Of a DNA stretch of 64,000 bases, positions 12,313-25,100 are shown piece after piece (within the stretch, counting starts at the first letter, position 1; each line of letters opens with the position of its first letter). The notes under the pieces were generated by a model. The model worked only from the letters and a program-made list of their open reading frames with translations. It did not search any database and was not told where the DNA came from. The position numbers and the translations under genes were made by a program. Origin of the DNA: Numida meleagris (taxonomy: Eukaryota; Chordata; Aves; Galliformes; Numididae); the NCBI RefSeq assembly GCF_002078875.1, contig NC_034415.1, positions 26,189,413 to 26,253,412 of the forward strand, in the 5' to 3' direction.

Positions 12313-14947
12313 GAACATAGGGAAGATGTAAACCCTGCTCATTGCACAGCTCTGTCACGATAGCTAGCAAAACAGACCTGCACAAAGGAAGCAGGACAAT
12401 CTCTTTGAAGGAGGCACCCAAGCAACCTATGTCTTCCACCTTGTAAGAAAGGAAGGCAAGATGCAGATGAGTCCGCAGTTGCTTCCCATCACTGATCTAC
12501 AAAAGCAACTGGTTTTTCAGGATCTGAAGCACACAGTAAGTAAGCCACAAGCCACACAGATGTCCAGCAAAGAGAAACCCAACAATCACCTCCACTGCAT
12601 GCCCAGGACTCTGCCTCCTTGTCATCTGTCAGAAGAGAAGGACAGAGGTGGAGAAGACTTAGGAGCAGAATTCAATCTGCTCAAAGTTATACCATCTTAT
12701 GCTGCTGATTAACCAGAAAGACAAGAAGAAAGTCACCTGAGAAGAGCAGCAAAAAAAAAGTCATGTTATCCTTGCACTTGTGAATAGATCCTGAGGAAAG
12801 CAAATTGTTTTTATGCTACATGGCAGCCCAGTCGCAGCAACCTGCAGCATGTCCTAGCTCATCAGATTTGCAAATGTTATTGATTTATCTACGCTGCTCT
12901 TTATAAACAGTCATCCTACTACTTGCACAGAAATAGCAACAGCTAATAGATTCTCAGAGGATAAATAGCTGAGAGAAACTATCAGGGGGATGAATTTACA
13001 TTTAGCGAGTGCAGGAATCTCATTCTAGAGGTCTTGAGCGTAATTACAGCATTTCTTCTTGATACTATCTCCCTCTGCGAGACTATGGCAGCTGTGCGCA
13101 TGTAACCAAACACCATTACAACAAATTGGTTCATTTTAATGAACATGCTCAAACCAATGTCTAACAATAGAGTGTACGTAAACATGAGGACAGTACATAT
13201 AAATGGTTCAGGAGTTCAGAAGATAAAACTTGGCTGCCTTCTGCTGTATGCTGCCTAGGCAGAGAGCTGAAGGCAGCCAAGTACAGCTATTTGTGTGTGG
13301 CTGCAGAGGTAGTCCCCGGTCCTCTGTTCGGTGTCAGATTATTCCACCTGATTCAAATGTCACTCTGATGCATGTGCTTTAACATACTGTTTGCTTTAAC
13401 ATACTGTAATGCGCAGATGATAACGTTTGTGATGAAGGCAACATCATCCAGCTGCCTTTCTCATCTGATTCTTTACCATCTTGTCAGTTTACAGACATGG
13501 AGGTTCTTTTCCTGCATCTTTGTATATTTTATACTTTATCTGTCCATAGGCTTATCTTGCTTTACCATAAATTGTGCAGCTTGTTATCTGCCTGTACTCT
13601 TCATTTATGTGATGTATTCAGAAGTACTAAAGGTAGCTTGGCTCCTTTGCTCTAAGCCTTTGTTTCCCACTTCTGTATCACTGAACATACATATATAACC
13701 TGCTGCAAATTCCCTTTTCCAGGTTATTAACATACAAAGCATTACAATGCCTTCTGTGGTTTCTACGCTGACATCTCAAAATTACATTAGGTCCCCCCAG
13801 TGAAGTCCTAGCCTCTGAATTAGAGCCCAAAGACTCCTGCCCTCCTCAGCTAACAGGGAAGGAGGAGCCTGTGAATGCTGTGAGGCCAGAAGACCTCTTC
13901 ATCACACTCCCAGTACATTTTAAGTTCTCTCTCCAGCTACTGACATCGGTTCCTAGAAGAATTCATTAGATGCTGCATGCAACTGTGTAATTTTGAATGA
14001 ATACTTATTACCCGGATTTAAAAGAGCTTTTCATTCTGCATCTTATTTAGGCTCTTAGAGAACTCCTCGGGCTCTCCTGCTCCAAAGTTGGATATAAAGC
14101 AGACTCTTCCAGAACCTGTTTGTAAACGCATTCCTGCAGGGTCTTCAGAAACTCCTCAGTGCCTTCTTCAGCTAAAACAATGCAGTTCTAAGGTCTTCCT
14201 CAATCCTGAGTCTTTTTTTGTTAATTCTTGCTCTGAAGTTTTCTAGTAAAGAATTGAACGCATTTCAAAGCATTTCTGATGTGATTTTTTTTTTTTTTTT
14301 AAAAACCCTTTCTTCATTTCTGCTTTCCTTTAAAAGCTGATGAATTTACATTGATTTCTTATGGCATTTATCTTCCATTTCTCTGGCAACAGAGAATTAC
14401 TATTTTATTTAGGCACTGTGTAATCAAACCAGTCCTATCCAGCAAAGCATATATGCACACGTCTGCCGTCCATCAGTGTACTTAAACACTGCTTCATTGC
14501 GGCCTCAGTTAGTAAATAACCTTTACAAGTTCTTGAAGCCATGACATTTTACATTCAAGGATTTGACAAATGCCTTATTATTTACATCTATCTTTTATGC
14601 ACAATCCCCTCGGTCTCCACACCTGCTTTCCAGATGATATTTATTCTCTTTGCTTCATAATCTCCCTTATCACCATGTTTTACTCCCGGTACATGCTTTC
14701 CCTATACTTTGACTATTCTTCCTCTCCCTGTTAATTTACACAGAAGGTATTTTAAATGTATTCCATTGGAGTTCACCAGCTAGAAAGGAAGATGGCACAA
14801 GGGCACTGGCCTGCACGCAGCTAAGGACTGACTACTCCCCCCACTAAGGGCCTGTGCCAGTTTTTTGGCTTTACTGTGGCTCCATCCCCTACAGACAACC
14901 ACCTGAGTTCCACCCTCTGAGGAAGCATCACAGAACGCTAACGCTTG
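12313..14947. other. Unique non-coding sequence with a short tandem duplication
   Basis: No gene recognised. The 108-codon frame at 13372-13698 is hydrophobic, but its codons are AT-rich with no splice context and I take it as chance. A T-run of 16 lies at 14285-14300, followed by 5 A. Confidence 0.55.
13375..13407. repeat. Tandem duplication of a 16-bp unit
   Basis: TGCTTTAACATACTGT occurs twice, at 13375-13390 and 13392-13407, giving a 17-bp period with one intervening T. Replication slippage is the simple explanation. Confidence 0.85.
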
Positions 14948-15144
14948 AATCACAGAATCATAGACAGAACCATAGAATGGCTTGGGTTGGAAGGGACCTC
15001 AAAGGTCATCTAGTTCCAACCCCTGTGCTGCAGGCAGGATTGTCACCCAGCAGAGTAGGCTCTAGAGCTGGTTGCCCAAGGCCCCATCCGACCTGGCCTT
15101 GAACACCTCCAGGGAAATGTTTGCATTGACATCCCTCCCTTGGG
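14948..15144 (-). repeat. CR1 LINE 3' fragment
   Basis: The + strand begins AATCACAGAATCATAGACAG, then GGTTGGAAGGGACCTCAAAG, TCATCTAGTTCCAACCCC and CCGACCTGGCCTTGAACACC with TCCAGGGA. This is the antisense of a CR1 3' end. The landmarks GACCTCAAAGGTCATCTAG and CCTTGAACACCTCCAGGGA differ from those of the copy at 11831, so it belongs to a different CR1 subfamily. The tail to 15144 (CATCCCTCCCTTGGG, like CATCCACAACCTCCCTGGG) is decayed. The copy is about 200 bp long, 5'-truncated and non-functional. Confidence 0.9.
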
Positions 15145-18100
15145 TCAGCAATGCGCTGTAGGGTCAGGGCATCACTGCATTCTCACTCACTTGAGCTGGC
15201 AGTGTGTGAGCCAGGCCTCCAGCAGCTCCCATGGAACAGGCTGTAAACCAGATCTGGGGCTACCAACCTGCGAGGGCCGCAAAGAAAACCACAGCCACCT
15301 GCAGCACCTTTGGCACGTGAATAGGAAATATTTCAAAACCGGAGATATTGCAGAGGGGTGAACATCATCAGCATCATTTTCCAGCGAGCAGTGCCATCTG
15401 GGCCATAACCTCCTAGCAGGAGGACAGCAGTGTTAATGTACTCCTTGTCTCAAGAGATGCTGCCACAGGCTGCCCACATGGGCTCCGGCACATAAATTAC
15501 CCGACTGGCTGAGCATTTTCATTGCCATCTACCAGCACCAGACACACTCACTGGATGACAATCCCGCAAAGCAGCAGCCAGGGGAGCAGCTCTGCAGATG
15601 GATGCTGCGGCTGGACCCAGCTCAGCTACGACAGATTACACACCAGCCACCCATCCTAAATTCCCTGATGCTCGTACATCTAAGAAGGCTGAAAATAGGG
15701 TACTAAGTGGACTACAACATTTTATTGAAGCCGTGACTAATTTTCCAACTCGTAAAGCCCAGTGGGTCTTAGTAGCCCATGCAGGCAGAGCTGTCAAAAT
15801 GTTTTCATACTGCCTTAAAAAAAAAAAATGTAATTGCCAATTGCTTTTCCTGGGTTTGAAATTCAGCATTAAAACCACGTATTACCCAAATACAGTTTCT
15901 AAAGGAACTGGGGATTCTTATAGTCTAATGACTGTCTCCTAGAGTTCATTTTTCACTTTTCAATAATTGGTTTTTCAGTTGCATTTGCATAGAGTACATG
16001 TAAAATTCCATAGCCCATTAAGTTAATCACAACATGAAGCTAATAAGCATGGACACGCAAAGACATACCTAAGCCCAGATCAATTTTTGAAGCGGTGATT
16101 TGAAGTTGCAGCAGAATAACTACTCCTCAAGCCTGCCAATTTGATAGGTAAGAATGTGGTTTAAAGAATTGAAATCTACACTGAAATTTTACACTGCTGA
16201 GAATAGCCCGCAGTTATTCAACATACTCTTCTTCTAAAGGGAAAATAAAACACTTTGAGGATTTTAGTGACACTTAAAGCAATTTAACCTGCAGTTTCCC
16301 ATTTCACATTTGCTTTCTCTCCCTCTCCACCCAGCAGCATCTCTCCTGCATCAGGCAAAGGGCGTTAAGGAATGATACTACATAGTGTCTAGCTCTGCAC
16401 AAGCACTGCTCTAAACCACCATAACAACAACTACCCTTTCAACCAACATAGCTCTGAGGAACATATCTATCTCCACCTCCACCTCTTCTCTCTCATCGGG
16501 CTCCTTCAATTCACATAAACTGGCCTTCCAGCCCCTCTAGCTTTGAGTGGTCACACAAGCGCATCGGTCACTCTGTGAGTCACTCCACCTGGCTCAAAAA
16601 ACCAACCTACTGACCACACGTTGCCCAAGCTAGCTCCGAACACTTCCTGCTCTTGGAAATGGAGGTTTCCATGGAAGGTTTCCACTTTGCAGAACGGTTC
16701 TGTGATGACGGCTTCCCATCTGCCTGCCTGGAAGGCTTTGGCTCTGCTCAATCCTGTTCTTCAAAAACAAGGTTTCATTCTGGAAAGTCACGCCTGGGAA
16801 AAACATATTTTTCTCCTTTTCTTTTCCCCCCCCCCCAGTGAAAAGGTTTCATCCTGATGCAGGATGGGCTTTTATTTTTTATTTTATTTTTATTTTTAAG
16901 CACATGCCCTTTCTCCCGTGTGAAAAAGGGATTTCCATTTTCTGGCAAGGTCTGTATGCAAGGACTTGAACAGAATAGATGATGTCAGAGCTTAAGAGCT
17001 TTCTGGATGATAGTTTTGTGTCTGTAGAGCTGCTCTCTTTTGAAGCTTAAGGATTTGAACTAAATTATGGGAACGTAGCCAGAGGCAGTTCGTTCAGAGC
17101 TGGCTTTAGAGAAGTGGGGGTTTGGTAAAATAAGAGAAATCATTGTTCTTCTCAACAATAATATTAAAAGATGTGCATTTGAAGGCATTTTGCCTTTATT
17201 TAGATTTCTTGTAATTTTGTTTCTGTTGATGTACATTATAAATAATACATAATTCTGCATAATGTAAATGAAGGATTGAGGTGTTTTTGTTTTTGTTTTT
17301 TTTCCCCTGCTTAGGAGAGGTGCATCTCCTCTAAAGAAGAAGTACCAACACATTGACTCGAGTGCTCTGGCTTTTCCTAGGAGGTTCAGCAGGATTTGGC
17401 ACAGATTTCTTTTTAATGCTATGGCTACTCTTTATTTCTCTGCGCTTATTCAGATATGAAGCCTTAATTTTGTTGTTGTTGTTGTTTTTGTTAATCATGA
17501 CATCACGGGTGGAAACAGGGCAAAGCAAGCAGCCCCAGAGGGAAATAAAAATCAATCCAAGCTGCTCATTAAAAGGTAAACCGTCAATAATCTTTGTCAG
17601 GCCTTTTTATCTTGGGTTTTAGCACAGTGTGATCCCTAAGGCAGCATGTGGTATTGAGATTTAAAATGGCTCCTACTTTTCACATCTCCATCAGGAAGAT
17701 TAACTCCTTCAGCACGGGCTGAAATTACCCCGATTCTAATCAGCAGATAAAAATGGTGCAGGATTAAAGGCATCATTTTATAACAGCTTTTCTGTATCTG
17801 TGCTGACAGAGAAGGAAAAACCAACTGAACTTGATGGAAATGGTGCAAGTCAGAAATATCTCCATGGGTACAGTCACCACAATGAAAACTGAGATCAAAA
17901 TCTGACTGCTGCATAGTTTAAGCATTTATATTATTTTAAAAAATAATAATAATTAAACATGGGGATTTTCTCAAACACCTTTTTTTTTTTAACATAGACA
18001 ATTGGCTATCTAATGTAGGCAAACACTATAAAAGTTTATTTACCTAAATACCTGATACCAAGATTAAAAGATAGAAATATCTTCTTTTCTGGAAGTAGAG

Positions 18101-18417
18101 CCTCTCACAGAACTCTGCAGCTTTTTAATTGGGGTGAATTCCCATCATATCATTAACACGGGGGTAACTACAATGACAACTGATTTCAACAGGAATGGCA
18201 CCGTGCCATCCATTCACCACATATCGTAAGCAACTCTCTTTCCAAGGAAACATCTATGTTGATGTTCTCCACAATGCTTCAAGGAGACTAAACCTAGATT
18301 CCAGCTGCTCAGGATTTCTTGGGATAAGGATCTTGGTGCATAAAACATCTATGTAACAAAGAGTAGCTTCTCCGCGTGGTAGCATGCCACACTCAATGCT
18401 TTTCATGCAAGTCTAGA
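15145..18417. other. Unique non-coding sequence
   Basis: No gene recognised. It contains a C-run of 11 at 16826-16836 after a pyrimidine-rich stretch, a TTTTA/TTTTTA-rich patch at about 16870-16900, and a TTG repeat at about 17469-17484. The part at 17520-17790 has moderately complex, homopolymer-poor sequence with GATTAAAGG, GATAAAA and CAATAATCTTTG motifs and could be a conserved regulatory element, but I cannot test conservation. A weak MIR-like segment lies at about 16376-16450. Confidence 0.5.
16826..16836. repeat. Poly-C run (C11)
   Basis: Eleven consecutive C residues end a pyrimidine-rich stretch (16810-16836) that is followed by AG. The shape mimics a splice acceptor, but the sequence downstream (TGAAAAGG...) is not coding-like. 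Confidence 0.85.
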
Positions 18418-18523
18418 AGAATCACAGCATACCTCAAGCTGGAAGGGACCCACAAGGATCAGAGTACAACCCCTGGTTCCGAACAGGACCACCCAATAAT
18501 TAACCATGTCTGAGAACACTGTC
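18418..18523 (-). repeat. CR1 LINE 3' fragment
   Basis: The + strand reads GAATCACAGCATACCTCAAG, CTGGAAGGGACCCACAAGG, then ACAACCCCTGG, AGGACCACCC and CATGTCTGAGAACACTGTC. This is the antisense of the CR1 subfamily whose 3' end carries GGACCCACAAGGATCATCGAG and CATGTCTGAGAG. Only about 105 bp remain. It is the third CR1 in the same orientation within 7 kb. Confidence 0.85.
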
Positions 18524-21500
18524 ACAGAAATGACTAAAGCCACTGCTGTGATGCCTTCTTCCCTTCCACAGATGGGGAGATCTGGCCTGTTCCCCACTGA
18601 CTGTTATTCAAGTGTGATAATAATACTGAATTTTCTAGAAACTCTGGGATCCTTAACAGGTAGGGCAACAGAGGAAAAGTCAAACAAAAACCATTTAATT
18701 CTGAATTACAAAATACTTCAAGAAGATACAAGAAGCTGACGCTGGTGCTGTATCATCTTCCTACAACCAGGTTTTGTTCATGTGATGCTTGAACTCCAGC
18801 AGTGAAGTAGGATAAAAAATAAAGCACATCATAAGCACACAGGCTTCTGATAGAAAAACTGGTTTTGCAACACAAGTTTAAAAGTGATCACACTAAAAAA
18901 AAACCAGTAAGACAGGAAAGGAATCTGACATATGAGAAGCCTTATGTGAAGAACTGGATATTTATCAGATATCTTCCCTAGTTGGAAAAAGCAAAAGCAA
19001 AGAAAACAGTAATATTCATCTATGGAGGTGTGCAATTAGCTTAATCAACAGATTTTATTTTAGCTCATCAGTGTGAACAGAGACCTCTATGTGTGCTGAA
19101 TTAGTTTGCTTGTTAAAGCTAGGTAACATCTTAGGATAACAATCTGCTCTATTTACAATACTGAATAGGGTCTGATTTTCCTCCCTTCTTACCCTGAGAC
19201 ATGATTGTTGAAAAAGAAATGCAAAGTTTGACAATACTTTGTTCAGGACTAGAAGGGCCTAATTTAGAAATACCAATAACCCCAGTGGTCTCCAGGACAC
19301 CAAATACCATGGTACCACAAGCCTGGCTCTGAAAGCATAGCGAAGCAGGCATATGGGTCCCCCAGTTCATTTGGGAAAGAAAAAAGGTCAGCAATGAGAA
19401 GATTCACCCAACACCACTTTTGACGGCATAAACACCATTCTCTCGGTTATCTCGCATGAGCTCCAACATATTAAGTTACCCAGCAAAAAGAACAGAGGCG
19501 GTTTTCAACTTCCAGCCAAGAAATAACCTTTAAGCCACTGAACCACTTGAAGCTGGAGTTAATTTTCACCTCATGCCACGTAATTATCTGAAAATACTCA
19601 ATAGGAATCAACCATGGGCTGATCAAACAAGCAGGTAACATCAGCCAGAAGAGGCTACCAACTAAAGCAGTCCAGAGGCATGGTGAGAAAAGCAGTTGAG
19701 GAGATTGCATGAAAAAAATTAAGTGAATAACTCAAATACAGGAAAAACGCACATTTTTATGTAATCACCTTTTCCTTCCCATGTGGTCTCCCCACAGCTG
19801 TGCAGGCAGCACTGAGATGAGTCCTGTGAAGGACTGAAGCAGAAATGTGCCACGTGGAGGAGAACATGGTGAGTCCCTCCAGCAGGCACACACCTGCATC
19901 ACATTTGGGAGTATTACACTTAGCATTTGGGCAGAGCCTGAAGTCATACCCTCGTCTAAGATCAATCAATATATAAATAAATACACACTGCTAGGCAATT
20001 GAAATCAAAGTCCTTTTGCTGCAGTGACTTGCATCAGGTGAATTCTGCCCCCATGTACCAGGGTGTCTATGAAAGAGATCCGAGAGGAAATACACAAGTA
20101 TGAAATCAGTGCGCTACAACCATTTACTATAAGCTAACAAAAAGGAAAATTGAATGGAACCTGATTCCCTGAATACCTGACACAGCTCAGAAATACAAAG
20201 AAGAATTAGATGGTTCTCTTAGTGAAGGCAGGCACTGAGTACGTTTGATAAAACAGAAGTGCTGTAAAGTGTGAAGTGAGAAACTGTACGCTCAGATGGA
20301 CAGACAGTTCCTCTCTTGCTAGCTACCAGCGCTGTGGAATTCACAATATCACTTAATAAGATAGAGCAGTTTTGCTTGTAGTGCAGACCCCTCTGAATGT
20401 TTGCATTTCAAACAAACAGCTAATACAGGCAGAGATTTCCATCTCGTAATGTAATCCATCATCTATCTCCGTCTGTGCTATCACTACAAAATGCAACAAT
20501 ATGAGTGAGCAAATGAATATCTTAACTTTGGCATTTCAGATGAATTTGATGATGAAAATCATGCATCTCCGCCTGTGAGATTCCTGGAACACTTGCAGTA
20601 CCCACAGCAAGTTATTCCACAAACTATCCATCAGGCCATATGCTTGCTGACTACAAGTCTGGGCAGGAAATGTCCAGTCGGAGCCACATCTCAAAGGAGG
20701 AAGCAGCAGCAGCCAACAGCATTCCCATAACTAATCTGCATTTGCAAATGCCACATTTGAGTTGGCAAATGAAGCATTTCAAGTGCAAATAGCTGTGAAG
20801 ACATTTGTATGTAGCACTGAAGCTGATGGGTTGATGCTGGTTTTGTTTCTGTTTAATTTTAGTGAAGTTACCTAGTTGGTGGCAGAACAAAGCCACCCTC
20901 TCAGGATTGTATATATGTATTTTTAATCCTTGTTACATGGAAAAAGCCAGTTTATCCTCCAAATGCTCATTTTGATTCATAGTGACTTACAGAGTGCACA
21001 AAAACCAGGAATTATAATCACTTCTCCTCCAAACAATTACGAGCACAGTTTCCTAAGCAATATGTTCCTGGAAGTTTAAAGCACATATGTTTATAAACTT
21101 TGCGACCTTGTTTTAATATATGTACACGTTATACGTATAAGCATGTATAAAATATGCTTGCTTCATAAAGCACTTTTATCCTCAACTTGATTTTAGAATT
21201 CAGTTCTGTACATTCCAGGCAGTCCTCATAATTTATATATTTACACATTATACTGTGTACAATGGCTCTATCGTACGCATGCAATTAATAGATCACACAA
21301 GATGATATGTTTTCTAGTAGCAAATCAATACAAGTACTCTAAGGCTGGGATAAATCAACACAAAGATGAAATATTATGATCTGGGCTTGCATTTACAGGA
21401 TATAATTCCCATCTGATGAAACAGGGTTTCTGAAATGCGTCTCTGTCACTTATCATTAACGCTGACCAGCCATAACCCCAAGATTATGCTAATAGAAGAC

Positions 21501-22064
21501 AACATTCAATTAGAATACAGAGCACTGCCTAATCAAAAGCCCACACATTCTTAGCAAAGTTTGAGATCTCTTCCCCCCTCCCCCCCCTCCCGTGCTACTA
21601 CGAGAAAAAAATACTTCATTTTCATAAAATTAGGCATGAGGAAATTGTTTCAGCTTTCCAGCACTAACAGCACACACAGGACCTACAGATTCATGAGGGT
21701 TTGGGACTTTGTGTTGTTAACTTTAAACAACGAGTATCCATTGGGTTGTTCAACAGTCAATACTGTATTCCCAGAGGAATCTGCCAGCCCATATTGAGGC
21801 ACTAAGTTTCCTCTTCACCTACAGATTCACCTTCATCCTACCAAACAGGATCATCAATCTAATTAATCCACAGCTGTATTTTAAACATGAAATACACTAG
21901 GGCCGCAAAAGGTTTTCTTTGTTGAACCAAAACATCCTCTTAGGAACACTCATTTCCCAGCACCTCCCTGACAGATGCTTTTTGATCACCCCCGAGACTT
22001 CTGTGATGTAGGAACACCCAAATGGGGCCAATGCTGAGGAGTGGGGCTCCTACTTTGGGGGAGA
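18524..22064. other. Unique non-coding sequence
   Basis: No gene recognised. Between 20380 and 20640, and again at 21370-21540, the sequence is homopolymer-poor with motifs such as ATTTGCAT-like and TAAT-containing words. These may be regulatory, but no alignment is available. A polypyrimidine CT/C-rich patch occurs at 21571-21592. Confidence 0.5.
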
Positions 22065-22172
22065 GTGCAAGCTCTGCAGCTGCACAGCACGGCAATGCTG
22101 GGACTCGTCAGAAGATCAGCATGACCCCTCTAAGCCCAAAGGAGGATTCATCTCCAGAGGGAGATTTTTTTT
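22065..22172 (+). pseudogene. Decayed U6 snRNA-like copy
   Basis: Within this stretch GAAGATCAGCATGACCCCT (22111-22129) matches the highly conserved U6 segment GAAGATTAGCATGGCCCCT at 17 of 19 positions. It lies almost exactly where it should be relative to the 5' end (offset 46 here, 45 in U6). The start GTGCAAGCTCTGCAGC resembles the U6 start GTGCTCGCTTCGGCAGC, and TGGGAC before the core resembles TTGGAACG. About 100 bases from the start a run of T begins (22165), where U6 ends in its pol III terminator at about 102. The 3' stem-loop half is strongly diverged. U6 retrocopies are common in vertebrates. I do not expect function. A chance match is possible but unlikely given the agreement in spacing. 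Confidence 0.5.
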
Positions 22173-25100
22173 TTCTTTTAGGCATTGTTGCTTCCAAAAC
22201 CACTTCAGTTACTGAAATAACCCTCCTACTTTTCCAAAGGACTCTGCTTCCTGCAGCTGCACCTTGCCCCTGGAAGCAGTGGAAGTTTTTCAGCTCTTTG
22301 GGAAAAAATTAAACTATTCAGCCAAGTGCTTGCTAGGGGGGTTTGGGCTGCTCTCAATGCAACCCCAAAAAACCTCTGAAGCTGTTCTTTAAGTGCAGAT
22401 CTGCATTTTTACAAGACTCCCCAAGCAACGTTCTCACCAATGTAACAAAACCCAGCTTATGTTAGTTGAAAGTGATGTACACGCATAGATAATGCAGATG
22501 AACTTATTCTGGTTGCACCCGAAGAAAATATCAGTTTGTTCCATTGTTTCCTGGTATGGGTCTAAAGAGAGCAATCAGGCGGACTAATACAAAACAGATT
22601 GACGTGCCTGGGATTTTAAAGTTCAATAAATAGAAAAAAATAATTACAAGCTACTGTTTCCAGTACCTGATCCAACGTGTAACCAAGCTGCAGCACAAAA
22701 CTTGCTTTTTTTTTTTCTCTCTCCATGTTTCAAAGTAAATACTTGTGACTGCTCCCTGTTTTATCCTCGCCTCCCACACTGCCATATGGCCATGGATGTC
22801 TCAGGCAGACATTATTCCAATAGCTCATTACTCACCATCTTGTATTGAGGAAGAAAAGCTACAGACAGTTTTGACAAAAACAGCAATCGCCTAAAAATGT
22901 TCAGCATCGCAGTCTTATGTCATCCTGGATGGTTTTATTCTGGTACCAAGGATGAACATTAATGCTGCACGCAGGGATGGGTGAATCAGCACGTCTGCAC
23001 CATGGCCCCAACAGTTTGGGCTAGTTGAGGCTGTACTGCAGCATGATTTAATAAGAAATAAACACTTTGATGGGAATTCAGCACATGTCCAGCCTAATTA
23101 AAGCCTACATCCTCTCACACTGGTACATCCATTCCTAAATATTGCACAAGGATAAGACTTGCTTCCACTCACACCTTGGCCAGGGTGTGTATGTTGCTGC
23201 AAGGAATACAGCCCACTGGGCCTCCACTCATGGCATGCAGCCCAGGGCAGCCTCTGGGGTCTCAGCAGCCAGGGGAACATGCTGATGACTGAGGGGACCT
23301 CAGAACAGGGCAACCGAGGCAGGCTTCGTGGTCATTAAATCATTCCCCTTCTGCACCAGGGAGAGATCAGGTAGTTTTTAGTTGGTTGGGTTTTTTTTGG
23401 AAAAAAGAAAAAAAAGAAGAAAATGGATTTTCTTTCTCCAAGGCAGCAGTATGCTGCTCCAAGACATAACACCAGTGTGGTTTGCCTTCCTGTGGGCCAC
23501 GGCCATGTCAACGCTGTCAATGGGAGCTCAGGACTCAGGCAGGTCTCCAGCCTGGTGTAGCTACAACTTCCTTCACGTTGCTTTTTAGGGCTGGTAGGTT
23601 TGGGGAAGAGAAGGCTGCGAGCAAGAAAGAAGGAAAGGGGAATGTCAAGAGTGCCTTGTCTCAGCTTTCTAGGTGTTACCGTTTCACCACCCAGTCATCT
23701 GTTGCATAAGTAGATGGGGAACCAACTATGGCTAATAGCAGAGAGCAGCCTTTCATCTCACAATGAAGTGGTTCTGACTGTAGAGGTGAATGTACATACT
23801 GAGCCATCTACGCATCCGTAATTATTTTCAAGTGTCAAATAAAGGACTTAATTAGGTATGAAGCTTGCTAATAGCACCAGGCCAGCCCTCTGCTAGTCCA
23901 ACCAGTTTGAACTACCTTTCACCTCTGGCCTATCCTGCTTTGACATGACCCCAAAAACATCAGTTGTTCTGCTGTAATGTACCTGAGGGCCCTGCTTTCG
24001 CACACATCAAAGTCTGCCAAGAGCCAGAAACACAATTTCCAGTACTTTGACACATGCTATTGAACAGCTCCTCCAGGAACATCTGGCTCATCAGACAGAT
24101 ACCTGGCAGGCCACTGCTACATTACTGAAGAAGATTGCCTGGATTTCAGGTTCAATGCTAGATACTTAAAATATGCCATTATAAATACACACACACAAAT
24201 ATATATATAAACACGTGCAATCAGCACTCATCTTTGGAGGACAGAAGGCAAAGCAATCAAGGAAATACAGATGCACCGACACAGAACCAGTTCAACCCCA
24301 GCATGCAGGGACAGCCACTCAGGCAACCACAGCAAAATCACTCTTCTCTGCCAGATAAGAACTGGGCTTACTGAACAAAAGGTGACAAAGAAAAACCAAA
24401 GGTCCTTATTTTTAAAGCACTAAGGTAGACATCCTAAATAACGCCTTCAAACCAATAGAGAAAAGACTTAAAACAATTCAAGATGTATCTACTTTTGCAC
24501 CAGAGGTATTTCCCTTGCTAATACCTATGACTCAAAAATGTGTTTTGATCACTATAGGCCCAGCCAGGCATTTGACTTCAAAGCACACTAAGCTAGAGCC
24601 TGCCCTCAGGTTAGATACTCAGTGAAATTAAATACAGTACTTAATCAAAAGTTAATGCCTGTGACTTCTCAAAAGGTCAGCCTACTTGTATGTGCAAGTT
24701 TTCCAAGTCAATGGCTTCAGAAGGAAAGACTGCATTCCTCTTACAATTGTCTCTGGCATGACTTTCAATCTGAATTAAGAGGTGGTACATCTGTGGCATA
24801 CTGGATGTCAGTCTTGCTCAAGAATCATTGCAATTAGAAGAAGCTGCTTCTTCCCTCACCTTCTCCCCCTTCATAGGAGATTTCATTTTGTTTGAAGAAA
24901 GTCTGTTTTGGCTGTAACAACACAGGATGAAAATCAGGTTTACTTGATATGAGGTTTAGAATTTTGTTCTTTGCTACTTTTTAGGTCCCAAGTAACATCC
25001 TTCCCTGTAGAAGTAAACTAGGGGGCTTCCCAGGGGCTGGATACCACCCAGTCTGCAGGAGTCCAAGTGATTCCTTTATGAGATATACAAAGGAAGATCT

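Noticed and set aside
11935..12342. 135-codon minus-strand frame as a host gene
   Set aside because: It is the decayed C-terminal part of CR1 ORF2 inside the CR1 copy.
16376..16450. Weak MIR-like sense block (CACTGCTCTAAACC...)
   Set aside because: Only scattered similarity with no second diagnostic block.
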